Shown one piece after another: positions 28,801-40,000 of a stretch of 64,000 nucleotides of DNA (positions are counted from its first letter, which is position 1; each line of letters starts with the position of its first letter). The translations under genes and the position numbers were made by a program. Under the pieces are notes generated by a model. That model did no database searches. It was not told the origin of the DNA and worked only from the letters and a program-made list of their open reading frames with translations. Source of the stretch: Pegea sp. RAD2-039 (lineage: Eukaryota > Chordata > Thaliacea > Salpida > Salpidae); the NCBI GenBank assembly GCA_034620365.1, contig JAQGEQ010000078.1, positions 248,001-312,000 of the forward strand. Direction: 5' to 3'.

Positions 28801-29557
28801 TTCTGATTTTTAACTTTTCTCCATTCTAAATTGCAGTCGAAATGAAATAGATTTTCAAGTAAGTATTTTCATCTATCTAACTTAAACAGAAACTGATAAT
28901 CTTTTTGAACAGTCTTATCTTTATTTAGATCTTTAAAAGTGAGAGATGGTTGAATATTTAAGTCTGTGAAGAGGTATTAAACAGATGAAGAATTTGTTTG
29001 GAATGTTTGAAAAAGCTCGAACAGTCATCAGTAAACCAGTGATTTGATAAATGATTGTTTTGACAAACAGGTAGAGATATATAAAGTTAGAAAAAGCTAC
29101 TTGGTACTAAAAAGATTTAATTTGTCACTGGACTATAAAAACAAAAACTAAAATCCACAAAAGTGATGTTGCTTTGAAAGAAAATACAATCAAGTGTTTT
29201 GAAATAAAGATTTTGATAGTTAATGAGGCATTCATTCTTAGTAGGTTTATACGACTTTTGTTTAAAATGTTACACCTTACCACAAACTAAACATTCAAAG
29301 ACTACCTTCGATTTTCTCCTACAATGTAAATCAAAATATACAAGTAGTGACATTTTAATGTATCGAATTGAGAAACTTTAGTAAACTTATGGAGAGAAAG
29401 ATTTGTATCGAAGCAATATCTATGACGTAAAAATCTTCTTAGTAAATAAAAGAAAACTTATAAGAGAAGAATTGTAGTAATAGTGATAACTACCATAATC
29501 AGCTGGAACTGAAGCCACACAAAGAACCAAAAGCAAAAACATTATTATCCGTTTCAT
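7837..29557 (-). CDS. Secreted fibrinogen-domain (FReD) protein with long basic/coiled-coil stalk, 12 exons
   Basis: Predicted 667-residue secreted protein of the ficolin/angiopoietin/fibrinogen-like superfamily. Exons, 5' to 3': 29557-29494, 28218-28074, 26696-26544, 24556-24413, 24031-23915, 21712-21589, 14247-14135, 13941-13773, 10345-10213, 10139-9984, 9928-9548 and 8141-7837. All have GT-AG borders and compatible phases, and the total is 2004 nt including stop. Residues 1-18 or so form a signal peptide (MKRIIMFLLLVLCVASVPA). Residues 22-387 are a Lys/Arg/Gln/Asn-rich stalk with heptad-like stretches and Y-x-x-V-type tyrosines. Residues 388 to about 629 form the fibrinogen domain: D-C-H-D-L-Y, G-G-G-W-T-V-I-Q-R-R, G-E-Y-W-L-G and S-G-W-W, with the four usual cysteines. 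Oddities are an insertion after Y-V-L-S-V, a poorly conserved calcium site, and an acidic C-terminal tail. Exon 5 is the least certain. Binding partner and function (lectin, matrix or growth-factor-like) cannot be read from sequence. Confidence 0.85.
8142..9547. other. Intron 11 of the fibrinogen-related gene
   Basis: AT-rich intron inside the fibrinogen domain, splitting the Gly codon of the S-G-W-W motif. No nested gene or repeat was recognised. Confidence 0.7.
10346..13772. other. Intron 8 of the fibrinogen-related gene
   Basis: A 3.4-kb intron at phase 0. The open stretch on the minus strand upstream of 10345 is intronic: the acceptor tttgcag at 10348-10346 is the only one that restores frame with exon 8. 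Nothing else is recognised. Confidence 0.65.
14248..21588. other. Intron 6 of the fibrinogen-related gene, with a possible cassette microexon
   Basis: A 7.3-kb phase-0 intron. A possible 36-base phase-0 microexon lies at 20018-19983 (-). Two TCACGTGA palindromes occur at 20859 and 20993. No nested gene was recognised. Confidence 0.6.
21713..29493. other. Introns 1-5 of the fibrinogen-related gene
   Basis: Five introns (29493-28219, 28073-26697, 26543-24557, 24412-24032 and 23914-21713) of plain AT-rich sequence. No nested genes, tandem arrays or transposon motifs were recognised. Confidence 0.6.
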
Positions 29558-32266
29558 GATTTGGACCTCTGTAGCTTTTAATGTTTTGATTTCACGTAAA
29601 ACAAGATCTTAATATATTAGGATTTCAGCAATAAAATGTAGTTCTCACTTCAAACTTCTGAAAGATAAACAGATTAAACAAAAATTGTAAAAAGTTGATC
29701 CTACTATACTGCCGTAAAAGAGCATCAGACTAAGCTGTTGTTACGAAGTAAATCTTACAAAAGTAAATAGAATTGTCGTAGGGCTATTCTATTACTGGCT
29801 AAACAGCAAATAACATCACAGTTAAACTCACTGGTAACTTATATGGGCTAGTTTGTTTACATAAATGCCACATTGTATAGTTCTGATCAGTTTTGTAAAT
29901 AATAGGTAAATACAACTTGAAAAAAGTAGCCTCTAGGCTTGAGACATTAAAATTTTAATGGCAAAATATCTACTTATCTATTAACTGTTTTATGAATTAT
30001 CAAATTGAAAGATGTGAAAGATGCAACGTTTATTCAACCTATTAACAAGCGGTAGTTGATTTAAGAAGTTGTAAACATTCAGTAAGCTGCCTGTTTAGTT
30101 TATCATCAGCTTTTCTTTACCAATTTCACTTATTTGCTGTTTGCTGTCGATAGTTACGATTAATATCAAAACAAATGCCTTTCAACTAGAATTATAAAAT
30201 CTGTCAGGACAAAAACATCAAGTGGACGTCAAACCAACTCATTATCTTCATCTGGATTTTATCAATTGTTTGTAAGATATCAAAGTGAGAGAATGAAAAT
30301 GAAAAAAGTATTGGTAGAGAGTTCATCGTTTTTCACCAATGTTAGATGAATTACTAAATCAAACTGTGATAACCTCAATTAAAAAACACTGATAGAACGC
30401 TGGTAGCTTGCTAATACTTTTACAATATTTACTACTATTGATTACTGACCACTACTTTCAGATTAGTTGAGAAATTTTGATCATAAACACTAAACAAGTC
30501 TGTTTAAGTTGTTCATACTTGCCTGTCTGTCTTATAAGCCACACTAACCACTAAATAAAATATTTGATTTGCGGATGTCGAAGAATTGAGTTTAAGGTTT
30601 AAAAAGAAATTTTTGAAGTATAAAATACGAGCAGCTGTTGAAAGATATTTAAGCTAAAACATATTTTTTAAACAATTTAACTCGATCACGAATAATTTGT
30701 AATCAGACATTTGTTCTGTGGTTTTATAGCTAAAAGTCATTGAAACAGATATAAACAAGTTTCAGATGTCGTCTCATTATTTTGCATTTAGTGTAAAACT
30801 AAGTTTACTTCCTATAATATATAGCAAAAGCTCTGAGAGAAATATAGTGAATTAATTAGATATCAAAAACTCTCGTGGAAAGTATAATAAAAGTTCTTAC
30901 CAGCATGTCCAGTAAGTTTACGATTGCCAATTTAACCTATCTTGTTTTGAATTGATACTTTGATTTCCTAAAAATCGAAGCAAACGGAAATTGCTTCCGT
31001 CATACTAAAATAGGCCTCTTATAACTTGTCCGTTTTAAATTTAGTTGAAGACTTAAACAGAAAATGTTGTAAAAATATCGTCTTTTGTGTACATAAATTC
31101 AAATTTAGTTATGGCCTGACTTGACTAAAGTTGTTCATAATCTTACAACTAAAGGTTATATCTGTCCACTTAACCCAAAAAGGTTTTATTTCACCTGCAC
31201 ACGTTCAAAACAGATATAAGTTTCTATTAAAAAGATTAATTGAATAAGTTTAATGGTGAAGTAACAGAAAAATAAGTAAACACTGTATACCAATCAGCCG
31301 ACCTTTAATTAAATGATAATATTCAGGGTTAATGTCGGAATACTTGAAACTGTGTGAGCTAGAAGCTCCAGAGATTAAATTTACATAATCATCTTGGAGA
31401 TATGATGCTGTAATAATATCAAGTTCTCACTTAAACTTACTTGGAGCATCTAAATTATTTTTCAATCTAGAAAAATTTCTGCCTCAATACTTAACAATAG
31501 CTCTGTGCATATGAATCATTGATTGTGGCAGCTTTTCACTTAGAAAATAGAAACTTATTCAATTACAGCACCTTTTTTGAGTTTACTAACCGAGTAGTGT
31601 TTTATGAAAACGAATAAGAAAAAGTCTACATACTCAAATTGCATAACCTTCTGGAAAGACTGTATTCTATTTCCGTACCCTTTTTGTTTTTACACGATCA
31701 AAATAGTATGTTGTTAATTGCAAACTGTCACAAGCATATAGAGTTACTTACGTCACTCAGAAGCTCTCATCTACATACTCTTTCATGTTGTTAACGATAC
31801 TAATTGAAAAAGTGGCTGTCACATTCCATTATTGATCTTATTTACAACCTCTAATAGCTTACATCATTACTACAACTGTATAGAGATAACACAACAAATG
31901 AAACTCTATTCTTATTCAGAAATGATGTTAGAATGCAAAAAACAAGTCTTTCTGGCTCATATAAGTACGATTGACTGCTTCCAATAACTCAAAAATTACT
32001 GCGTTCAAGAGCTCATGAGAAAAGCAATTATAATTTATAAATATAAAAACTATTTCAATTGATGACAGGATTTCATTCGAATTCATTTTAAGTGTTTCCA
32101 CTAACAGTGAAGTGTTATCTTATCAATCGGCAATTTCTCGATAAGAAAAATCAACGAATTTTTGATGAAACAAAAATATTCTAATCTAATAGTTTATCGC
32201 TTGATAATCTTCAAATTCTAAAACTAAATTAGATTCCCGTTAAACAATAATTCTATTTAAAACATT
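29558..32266. other. Intergenic, upstream of the fibrinogen-related gene
   Basis: AT-rich DNA between two minus-strand genes, presumably holding the promoter of the fibrinogen-related gene. An acceptor-like ctacag ends 11 bases before its ATG, so the message could begin with an upstream or trans-spliced leader. No strong TATA box or other gene was identified. Confidence 0.5.
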
Positions 32267-32272
32267 TTTATT
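32267..32272 (-). terminator. Polyadenylation signal of the small secreted-protein gene
   Basis: AATAAA on the minus strand (TTTATT on plus), 30-35 bases after the stop codon of the 32302-32682 gene. Confidence 0.45.
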
Positions 32273-32301
32273 TTCAAATACTTAATAAGCTCTAAAAAAG
32301 T

Positions 32302-32682
32302 TCAATAGTCACCTCCTCCTTCAACAGTGAGATTTAATCCAGGGAGATTAGGAACGATAAGTTGTAGTGAGTTCTGGTTACGGTTGATGCTGATATTAGA
32401 ATCATGAGGGTGGTTGATTCTTCTATCTTGTGCAATTGGTTTAGGATGCACAAAAACAATTGTTCGTTGCTTCTGAGTCTTTACTGCTGGTTTTACGGAA
32501 TAATATTTTCGAATTCTGCCGGCTGATTGGAGGTTTGGTGGAATAAACTTCTTGTTTAATCTTCGTTTGGTTGGAGTGACTGAGGGATAAGGTATCGCTT
32601 CACAGAGAAGAGCTGTAAGCAGGATGATGAGTGAGATTTGATGGATTAACGTGGATATCTTCATATCTGAAGAAGTTTTCAT
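32302..32682 (-). CDS. Small secreted basic protein, possible peptide precursor
   Basis: An uninterrupted 126-residue frame that I do not recognise. A hydrophobic segment near residues 13-29 (S-L-I-I-L-L-T-A-L-L-C-E-A) is a typical signal peptide, with cleavage likely after C-E-A. The second Met (residue 7) would be an equally good start. The rest is basic, has no cysteine, and carries several dibasic sites (K-R-R, K-K, R-R), as peptide-hormone precursors do. The C-terminal part turns hydrophobic (L-I-V-P-N-L-P-G-L-N-L) and ends G-G-G-D-Y. A weak TATA-like stretch lies about 115 bases upstream (32796-32807) and a polyadenylation hexamer follows the stop. Signal, base composition above the surroundings and flanking signals make a real gene likely. 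Product type is an inference. Confidence 0.6.
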   Translation of the reverse strand: MKTSSDMKISTLIHQISLIILLTALLCEAIPYPSVTPTKRRLNKKFIPPNLQSAGRIRKYYSVKPAVKTQKQRTIVFVHPKPIAQDRRINHPHDSNISINRNQNSLQLIVPNLPGLNLTVEGGGDY

Positions 32683-33050
32683 CTTTTCAAGGTGACCGAC
32701 AAAGGAACCTGCTGAGTAGCCACCTACCTGTGAAATTTCTACACAGATTTACAAAAATGCTGAAAAAATAATTGAAATGTTGAAGAATTTGCTTCATATA
32801 TAAATATTAGGATAAGAAGTCAAATTGGAATAATAGAAACTTTTAAATAACGAAAAAAAAGTTTAGAAACTATTTAGAGGTTGTTACACACGCGTACAAC
32901 AAGTAGTCACGTAGTTTCAACTATTTCTCTTCAGCTATTACTTGCTTGAGTCTTCAATTTTCTATTTGAGTTGAATTGCCTAAAGTAGATTCAATTAACA
33001 ATGAAAATAGCCGAAGGGAGACTTCGAGCGGAAACTGCGGAAAAATAAAG

Positions 33051-33060
33051 CTATAAAAGG
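33051..33060 (+). promoter_or_regulatory. TATA box, plus strand
   Basis: The string ctataaaagg followed by ggcagag is a near-ideal TATA box with a G-rich flank in otherwise AT-rich DNA. A start site would be expected near 33082. Two donors follow: ATGAG|gtaggt at 33108/33109 and cagt|gtaagt at 33166/33167. Confidence 0.5.
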
Positions 33061-33103
33061 GGCAGAGTGCTATGAAGAAGTCGACCGAGCCATCAAACGT
33101 ACA

Positions 33104-34977
33104 ATGAGGTAGGTTATCTGTAACTAACGCCTCCCTAAAGTGCACGGTCAAGACAAAGTTATCAGTGTAAGTAAACTGTAGATAATACTTATACAAACAT
33201 CGGCTTGCCAGAAATAGTAAGTGACTTTTATCTGAATGGTTCTGATTGCACAAACACATACGCTTATCTATATATTCTCAAGTTTGACATGGACACATTA
33301 AGCCGTCAAGACAGTGTATAAGCTGGTGAACAATTACGCATGGCAGCTTATCAGGTTATTTAATTTTAAATGATAGTGTGTCTTTGAAATTGAATAGACT
33401 TAGATAGCTACTGAAGCATATAAGTTACACCTCAATAACGTTTAATCAGTAATATAATCGAATTACAGGATTTTATCTAGATTTCTTTTGGAATTTATTT
33501 TGGAGCTTCTAGTTAACAATAAAGTTTCTTCAAATTATTTACTTCAAAAAGTATCTCGTAGTACAAAGAACGAATTGTTAAAGTTGTAAATTTGATATCG
33601 TTCCTACTTTCAAGTAAACTTGCTTGAGTGAACCGGTTGAACAAACTGAATTGGTTATATTCAACTTTGAAACTTTATTTTGCGGAAAATCAAAGGCTTC
33701 CATTGCAAAATACCAAAAGAATTTCAAAACCAACTAACTGCGATTCTAATAAAAAGTGTTTAATGGTATGAAGCTGTGAGCTGTTTTGTAAAACTGTTTA
33801 AAATGACTCATTCAATATAACGTGGTTACAAATCAATCATTTTTAAGTGACATATAATAAGAAAAAGACCAGAAATGGTATTGACTTGAATCATTACAAT
33901 GAATAATACATTACCAAAATTGGAGAAGAAATTTATAAAAACAAATCTTTGAGCAGATTAAAAGCATAAGATAAATCTGTAGGCATTTTAATTTTTGATA
34001 AAAGGACTTGATAAAGTTTGTAAGGCGTAACAATTGCATAAGAGCAAATGACTGGTGCTGTTATGAGCCAAATGAAAAGAAGAAGATAAAATATCAAAGC
34101 TTAACTAAACATCGTTTTCCTTTTATAATCTTCTTGTCACTCTTAACACTTATCTCAAGTATTAAACTCCCTAATTTGATGATGTTAAAATATGGCTCTT
34201 TCAAAACAAGCCGGTCGTACAATAAATGCATAAGTGCTAAATAGCAGAAAATGATTCAAAAACTTTGCTATCAAAAGAACAATAATGAAAACAAAAAAAA
34301 GTATTTAAAAACAATGTACTCATAGTAAGCTGAAAAATTCTTTTTTTATTTAAGCTTTTATCAACTGATAAGAAGTTTAGATTCTTCTTATCTTACTAAT
34401 TACTTCATTTAAATTAAAAAAAATAATAATAAGATGAATGAGCTACTTTAGAAAAACAATATTCTTCTACAAATAAAATCAAGTCCAGTTACTGCGAGTT
34501 ATCTCAAAGGTGTCGATATATTTAGAAGGCTTAAGATACTGAGTTTCTCTAGAGCATCAAACGAAAACAAACTCTAAAGATTTAAATCTTTCTTAAGTAT
34601 ATTAAAAAAATCAACTTCTTATAAGACTCATTTCGAACTAATGTAGTTGATCACTTCAACTTGACAGTAGCCAGGTGCTGGATACGGTAAGTCGTCCTGG
34701 TCAGAACTTTTGTCAGTGATTGTGAATTTTCACGAGTATCAGCTGATAGTATTTTACCTTAACTGACAACTACCACATACAATATTTGTTTCTCTTTCTT
34801 ATCTCTACAAGACTGTTTGTCGTTCAGTCTTTTTTCCTTCACATCTTAAATTGCTCTCTCTCAGACATCAAGTCCTTCTTCGTCACAACTCAACAAAATC
34901 TCTCTTTAAAACCCCCCTTTCAGGCACCTGCAGAGTTTGGCTTTAGTTTCATGAGACTACCACTAAGATCTAGATAG
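33104..34977 (+). CDS. Candidate three-exon gene for a very short peptide (speculative)
   Basis: Downstream of the 33051 TATA box, three small exons join in frame: 33104-33108 (ATGAG, donor gtaggt), a 19-base microexon 34668-34686 (acceptor ttgacag, donor gtaagt) and 34924-34977 (C-rich acceptor ccccccctttcag, stop TAG at 34975-34977). The product would be 25 residues, M-S-S-Q-V-L-D-T followed by a tail ending F-M-R-L-P-L-R-S-R. Support is structural only: TATA box, good splice sites and phase agreement. Against it are the tiny size, no recognised homologue, and the alternative donor at 33166/33167 that would make exon 1 non-coding. Chance agreement is possible. Confidence 0.2.
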
Positions 34978-35915
34978 TCTTATCAGGTCACTAAACCTGT
35001 TACTAACCACAAACTGTTTCAAATCTGGTTAGAGATGCACTTACCATCTTTGTAAACAACAAGTTTTTTCTGTTATACGTAGCTTATCAAAGTTCCATCT
35101 GTTTTCAACAGTTGTTGTGTTTCAATGATTTCATCAAAGAACCTTTGTAACAACTCTTAACCTTTTACTTCGTTATGCTTTTGTGTAAATAAAGATGAAT
35201 GTAGCAAATTATAAATCAGATTAAATATCGTTCTCCCAACCAATTGAGTTAAGGAGATATGCAATTCAATTTACATATTATCAGCTACATTGAAAATTTG
35301 TTAAAGGAATTTTATCAAATATTACTAAGAGGTCTTGTGAGACTTTTAAATTGATTTCATTGATCCGTAATTGAAAAGATGGCCTCAATACGAAACTGAT
35401 TGCTACGATCAGTTGAGTTTATAAAGTTTTTAAAGTTGATTAAAAGAAGAAAATGATTTTATTTAGGCATTCTTGTATTTTTGAATCGCTGATTTTTTTT
35501 GATGATTCTGTGATCGTTTAAACCCAGCGTTTATTTACCAATTAATTAAGTTTCTTTGTACTGCTGGCTCATTGAATAACAACCTTTCATTAATCATTAT
35601 AAATAGTCTCACTTCAAAAAATATTTCAAAGGAACCTTAAAGTCGGGTAGAATAAAGTGCTCAAAGTAAAACAAAATCTTCTTTATAATTGATGGTATAA
35701 ACCAACTTCACTAACTTCTCATTTCTAACTGTTAAGCTGTAAACAGAATTACTGTAAAGGACATCTTGGCTCCTGGCTCTTTATGAAATTTCTTTGATGA
35801 AGATTTAGGTCTGCAGCATTGAACCGTGCTTACTAATTAGTTCCGCATGAAGAGCGGACACAAGACGCTTTTATCTTCAACTATTTTGTTGCTAGCTCAC
35901 CGAAACTAGCTTTTG

Positions 35916-36125
35916 TCACACGTCATCACTGTTGCTAGGCGATGCCGAAGTGGTGAATGTGAGAATTGATGAAAAGCAGAGATAAGGTGTGGATGATAAC
36001 CTTTTATCAGCTGAAACTGAAATAGAACTAGGGATCTGATTGCATTCTAAGATACAAGGTGAAAATACAATTGACCTTAAAATGTAATTAATTTGATCTA
36101 TTCCCTTCTGTACCATCAAAGCCAT
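35916..36125 (-). CDS. Short open frame behind a TATA box, uncertain
   Basis: A 69-codon frame begins only about 25 bases downstream of a good minus-strand TATA box (36150-36159), so its ATG would sit almost at the transcription start. The product is Ser-rich with no recognised domain, and I cannot name it. The TATA box may instead serve a spliced gene, because a weak donor (ttttaag|gtcaat) occurs after codon 17. Treat it as a promoter with an unproven frame. Confidence 0.2.
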   Translation of the reverse strand: MALMVQKGIDQINYILRSIVFSPCILECNQIPSSISVSADKRLSSTPYLCFSSILTFTTSASPSNSDDV

Positions 36126-36149
36126 CAGTTATTGGAATAGATGCTTCGA

Positions 36150-36159
36150 CTTTTATATA
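36150..36159 (-). promoter_or_regulatory. TATA box, minus strand
   Basis: TATATAAAAG on the minus strand matches the consensus very well. It would place a start site near 36125-36130. Confidence 0.4.
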
Positions 36160-37015
36160 TGAAGCATATCACTAATAGTTTTGATGTTTTTTTTTTGAGG
36201 TCAATAAACTACTTTGATATTTTACAAAACAAGTTATAAGCAAACTATTAAAGTCATTTTAAATTGAAATTGAGGAAGCTTTCTCCTGATTTAAATTTGT
36301 TGTTGATTTATAAAATACATTTTCAAGTAAATTACTTCGAGATTGGACCTTGTGCTCACGTAAAATAACCATAGAAGAGCTTATACTTGCAGCAGACATA
36401 ATCAGAGTAACGTAAATCTTACATCTTTTCAAATCATCAACTATTTTGTTAATAGCTCACAAATGTTAAATTCATTCTTTGATACAAGCACAAGAACTGC
36501 TCAATTGTTTGTTAATAAAATACAAAACATCTACAACTTAACTCTTAATCTGTCAATTTCACCAAATACTCAAGAAACAACTTTTGCTATATTAGTTTAA
36601 TTTTATAATTCGGACTCGCCAAATCTCTGTTATTACTCTATAAAGTGCTACTTAAACTTTACTTAGACCAGTTTTAAAGTAATAAACCGGTCTTGGCAAG
36701 GATATACCTGAACAGTAAACATTTTCCTTATATTGAGAAATGCATAATCGATTACTTAAACATTTTCAATCTATTTTCATCACTGTTGAATTGTTAAGTA
36801 ATTTAAAAAAAAAGTTATTTGACTAAATAAATTTTCCATCACAAACTACCTCATAATCCATCATTATTTACTACTTTTTTCTCTGAAATACTTTTATAAG
36901 TAAATTGCAAAATCAATTCATGCTTTTATTTTAGGTAACAAATGATGTTCCTTACGGGTTCAAAATCCGTTTTGACGAGAAGCTCTGTTTCCGTTTACTA
37001 CTGATACATGTCTAA

Positions 37016-40000
37016 TTCAAAATTGTTCATTTGCAGAATTTACAAATTGAAGTGTAAAGGAAGTAGTCGGTATGATTCTTGCTTCACTAAGGCTCAATTG
37101 AATTTATTAATCCTCTAATTCACTAATAGCTTATACAAAAGACTTTTAAACACATTTTCTGCTAATTTTATACTTAAAACTATAAATGGGTAATTACATC
37201 AGTGATTAGAATAATTAATCAGTCTATTTACAAAGTATTGCAAATTACTTTGCCAAGTACTACACTGCTTGACATTTGATCAAATAATTTAACCAATGAT
37301 TGAATTGAATAGAGAGAAAATTAATAATATTGTTATTGTAAATATAATAAACCCTTGAGTAAAAGTATAATGATAACTACTTTTAAGAAATTTGTTGAAT
37401 TTATAAACTGAATTAAGTAATAAGATCTCTCGTTAAGTAATGAAACTAAATTAATTTAATTTTGTAATTTTCTCTCCATTATAGTGTAAAAATATATGTT
37501 TATAAGAAACAAATGATTTGTTTATCCAACTAAATCCCGACTACTCATGCTAATCTAAATTAGAATCTCATTATAATACAAAGTAAATTCTTAAATATTT
37601 TAGCAGATTACGTATCAAAAAATAACATTAAAAAGAAATACTAGCAAATAAAATGCTTCCAGTTATATAATCAAACATATATTATTTCTGACGATATTTT
37701 TAGATAACTATAGTGATTACTTATTCTAAAATATTATTCTAATTTTTCATTCATTTTTGTACAGGCAAAACTATTATATATAATTGATGAAATACAACCT
37801 TTGCCTCTATACAAATAAATATTTGAGATGTTATTAAAAATAATGAAATCAATAATACCGAGAAAATAAGTTGGTAAAAATTACTTAAAACTCTACAAGC
37901 GAATAAATATTTGTATTGATCAAGTAAAATAACTGGTTGAAATTTGCAAACTGCAATAGTTTGTGATTCTTAGTCAAATTTACACAAACCTTTTTATGTA
38001 GACTTTAAAAATTCTCCAAAATTGTTGGTGTTTACACAATTTAGTCATAAGTTTAAAATGCATTTTTAGGTAATTTATATTTTCAAATAAAGTAAATCAT
38101 ACAATTTTGTTTGCCTTGTCGAGAATTTTTCATTTGAGAACTTTACTGATGAAATGTTTTGTGAGCAGATATTTCATTATAACTTTTTAATGGAATATAA
38201 GATTATCTTTAGTTTTTTTAAACAGCTTACCTTGTACTTAAACATTTTTTAGTAATTATGCTTTATTAAAGGAGGTTAAAGTTGAGTTCTAAAGATTTGT
38301 TTTCGTGTAATTTTGAAATTTGTTTGAAAAATAGTTGCTCGTTGCAAATAAAAGTGCTAATTAGCCTTGTAAGGTTCAAGGCCATATTTTTAATAATATT
38401 ACACTTGTCAGTTTATAAATTTGCAACAGCAACTGCAACTAATGATTACAAATATTATTTAACAATTGTATTACCCTAAGGCTTAATAACAAGCTAAACA
38501 TAGAAAACCTTTGTGGTTATGTGAAGAAAAGCCATTGAATTAAAATAGCTTATTTATTTTCAACCACTGATTGTCGTTTAACAAATTTCCAAGGCACTTT
38601 GTGTTTGAAAAAATTGTAACTGTCAACCTATTAGTACTGTTACTTGGTACAATCAGTTATACTACTTTCAGTCAATTGACCATTTTTGGCTAACATTTTC
38701 TTAAGCTTTATTTGGCTAAAAATCAAATTACATTTGATGTTCAATTTAAAAACACAGTAATAAATTTTCTGCTGTTTTTTTAAGCAGTTATATTACTTAC
38801 CTTGCCATAAATGTTTCTTTTATCGATATTAAAAATACACTTAGCAACCTAAATATTGTATTGAAAAGTTATAAAATTATTACCGAACTAAATAAATAAA
38901 AAAACTGTTTAAATATGAATTTATAAGTTACATAAATGCGTTTGAATTTGTTTTAGTTTTCTGTTGCAAAGTTTAATAAAAAAAAGTCACATGATTAAAC
39001 TAAATTTAAGACAACTGCTAATTAAAGTAGGTAAGATTATACCAATTTAAGCTTGTAATTGCCATAAACAATAGTTGTTTATGCCAAATAATGGTCAGTC
39101 AAACTAACTTAATAGACAGTAATCAAATTAAATTAGAAATTCCTAGAATTTTCCTATTTGAAAGAAAACAAACAATTAACATGTATTTACTATTAAAAAA
39201 AGAGCTAAACACTAAAATAGTTTGAAAGCAGTATAAACTTTCACCTAACTCGTTTTAAAACTTATATCGGATGTAAGCAATTTTATGAGTAATTTGTCGT
39301 CAGTGTCTGTAGAGCTAATATTTAAAAAGATTGAATGTATACCTTTTAAGCTTAAATTATAGCACCAATAATTTCAATAAATTTTGAAAACTGTCAATCA
39401 ATCCTATTTCGGATATCTTAAATGTCATTATCAATCAATGTTATAGTAATACTAAAAGAGTATGAACCATGTATTGCTAACCTTATTACAAATTAGAAAT
39501 TGATATTTCTTTTTATAACAAGAGCTTGTATTTACAATCTCTTATGCTAATAGTAACTGAAGTGGTTCTTATTTGTTTTATATGAACAAGATGAAGATAA
39601 AGTTTGTAATAATTAAATTCATAAATAAGACTAAAATATCAGATTACCAAGCATACACCATTATTTTATTTTTTTTATCAATATTTGTGATTTTTCTTCA
39701 AAATTCTTTATCTTTGTAAACGTTTTTTAAATTCTCTTTTATAAGCAGCAAATAAAAATAGAAAGATCTTTCAGAAACTATTAAGCTGTGTTGCCTATTA
39801 ATAAAATATAAGCTCTTAAAATCAAATATAAAAGTTTGATCATTTTATTTGATTTTGAAGAAAGTAAATTGCTTTTGAAACAAGTCTACCTGAACAAATA
39901 AACACACAAACTATATTTGCCTACATAATGTTTGGCACACAAAACACTTTTGTCGAGAACTCGTCTATCTACCGATTTCATGAAAACAAAATACTCATTA

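Noticed and set aside
32954..33259. 101-codon minus-strand frame
   Set aside because: No domain, and it overlaps a strong plus-strand TATA box and donor sites. Codon content looks random.
36955..36975. tRNA T-arm-like string gggttcaaaatccg
   Set aside because: The loop is one base too long for a T-arm and no acceptor or anticodon arms can be folded around it. I found no tRNA in the window.
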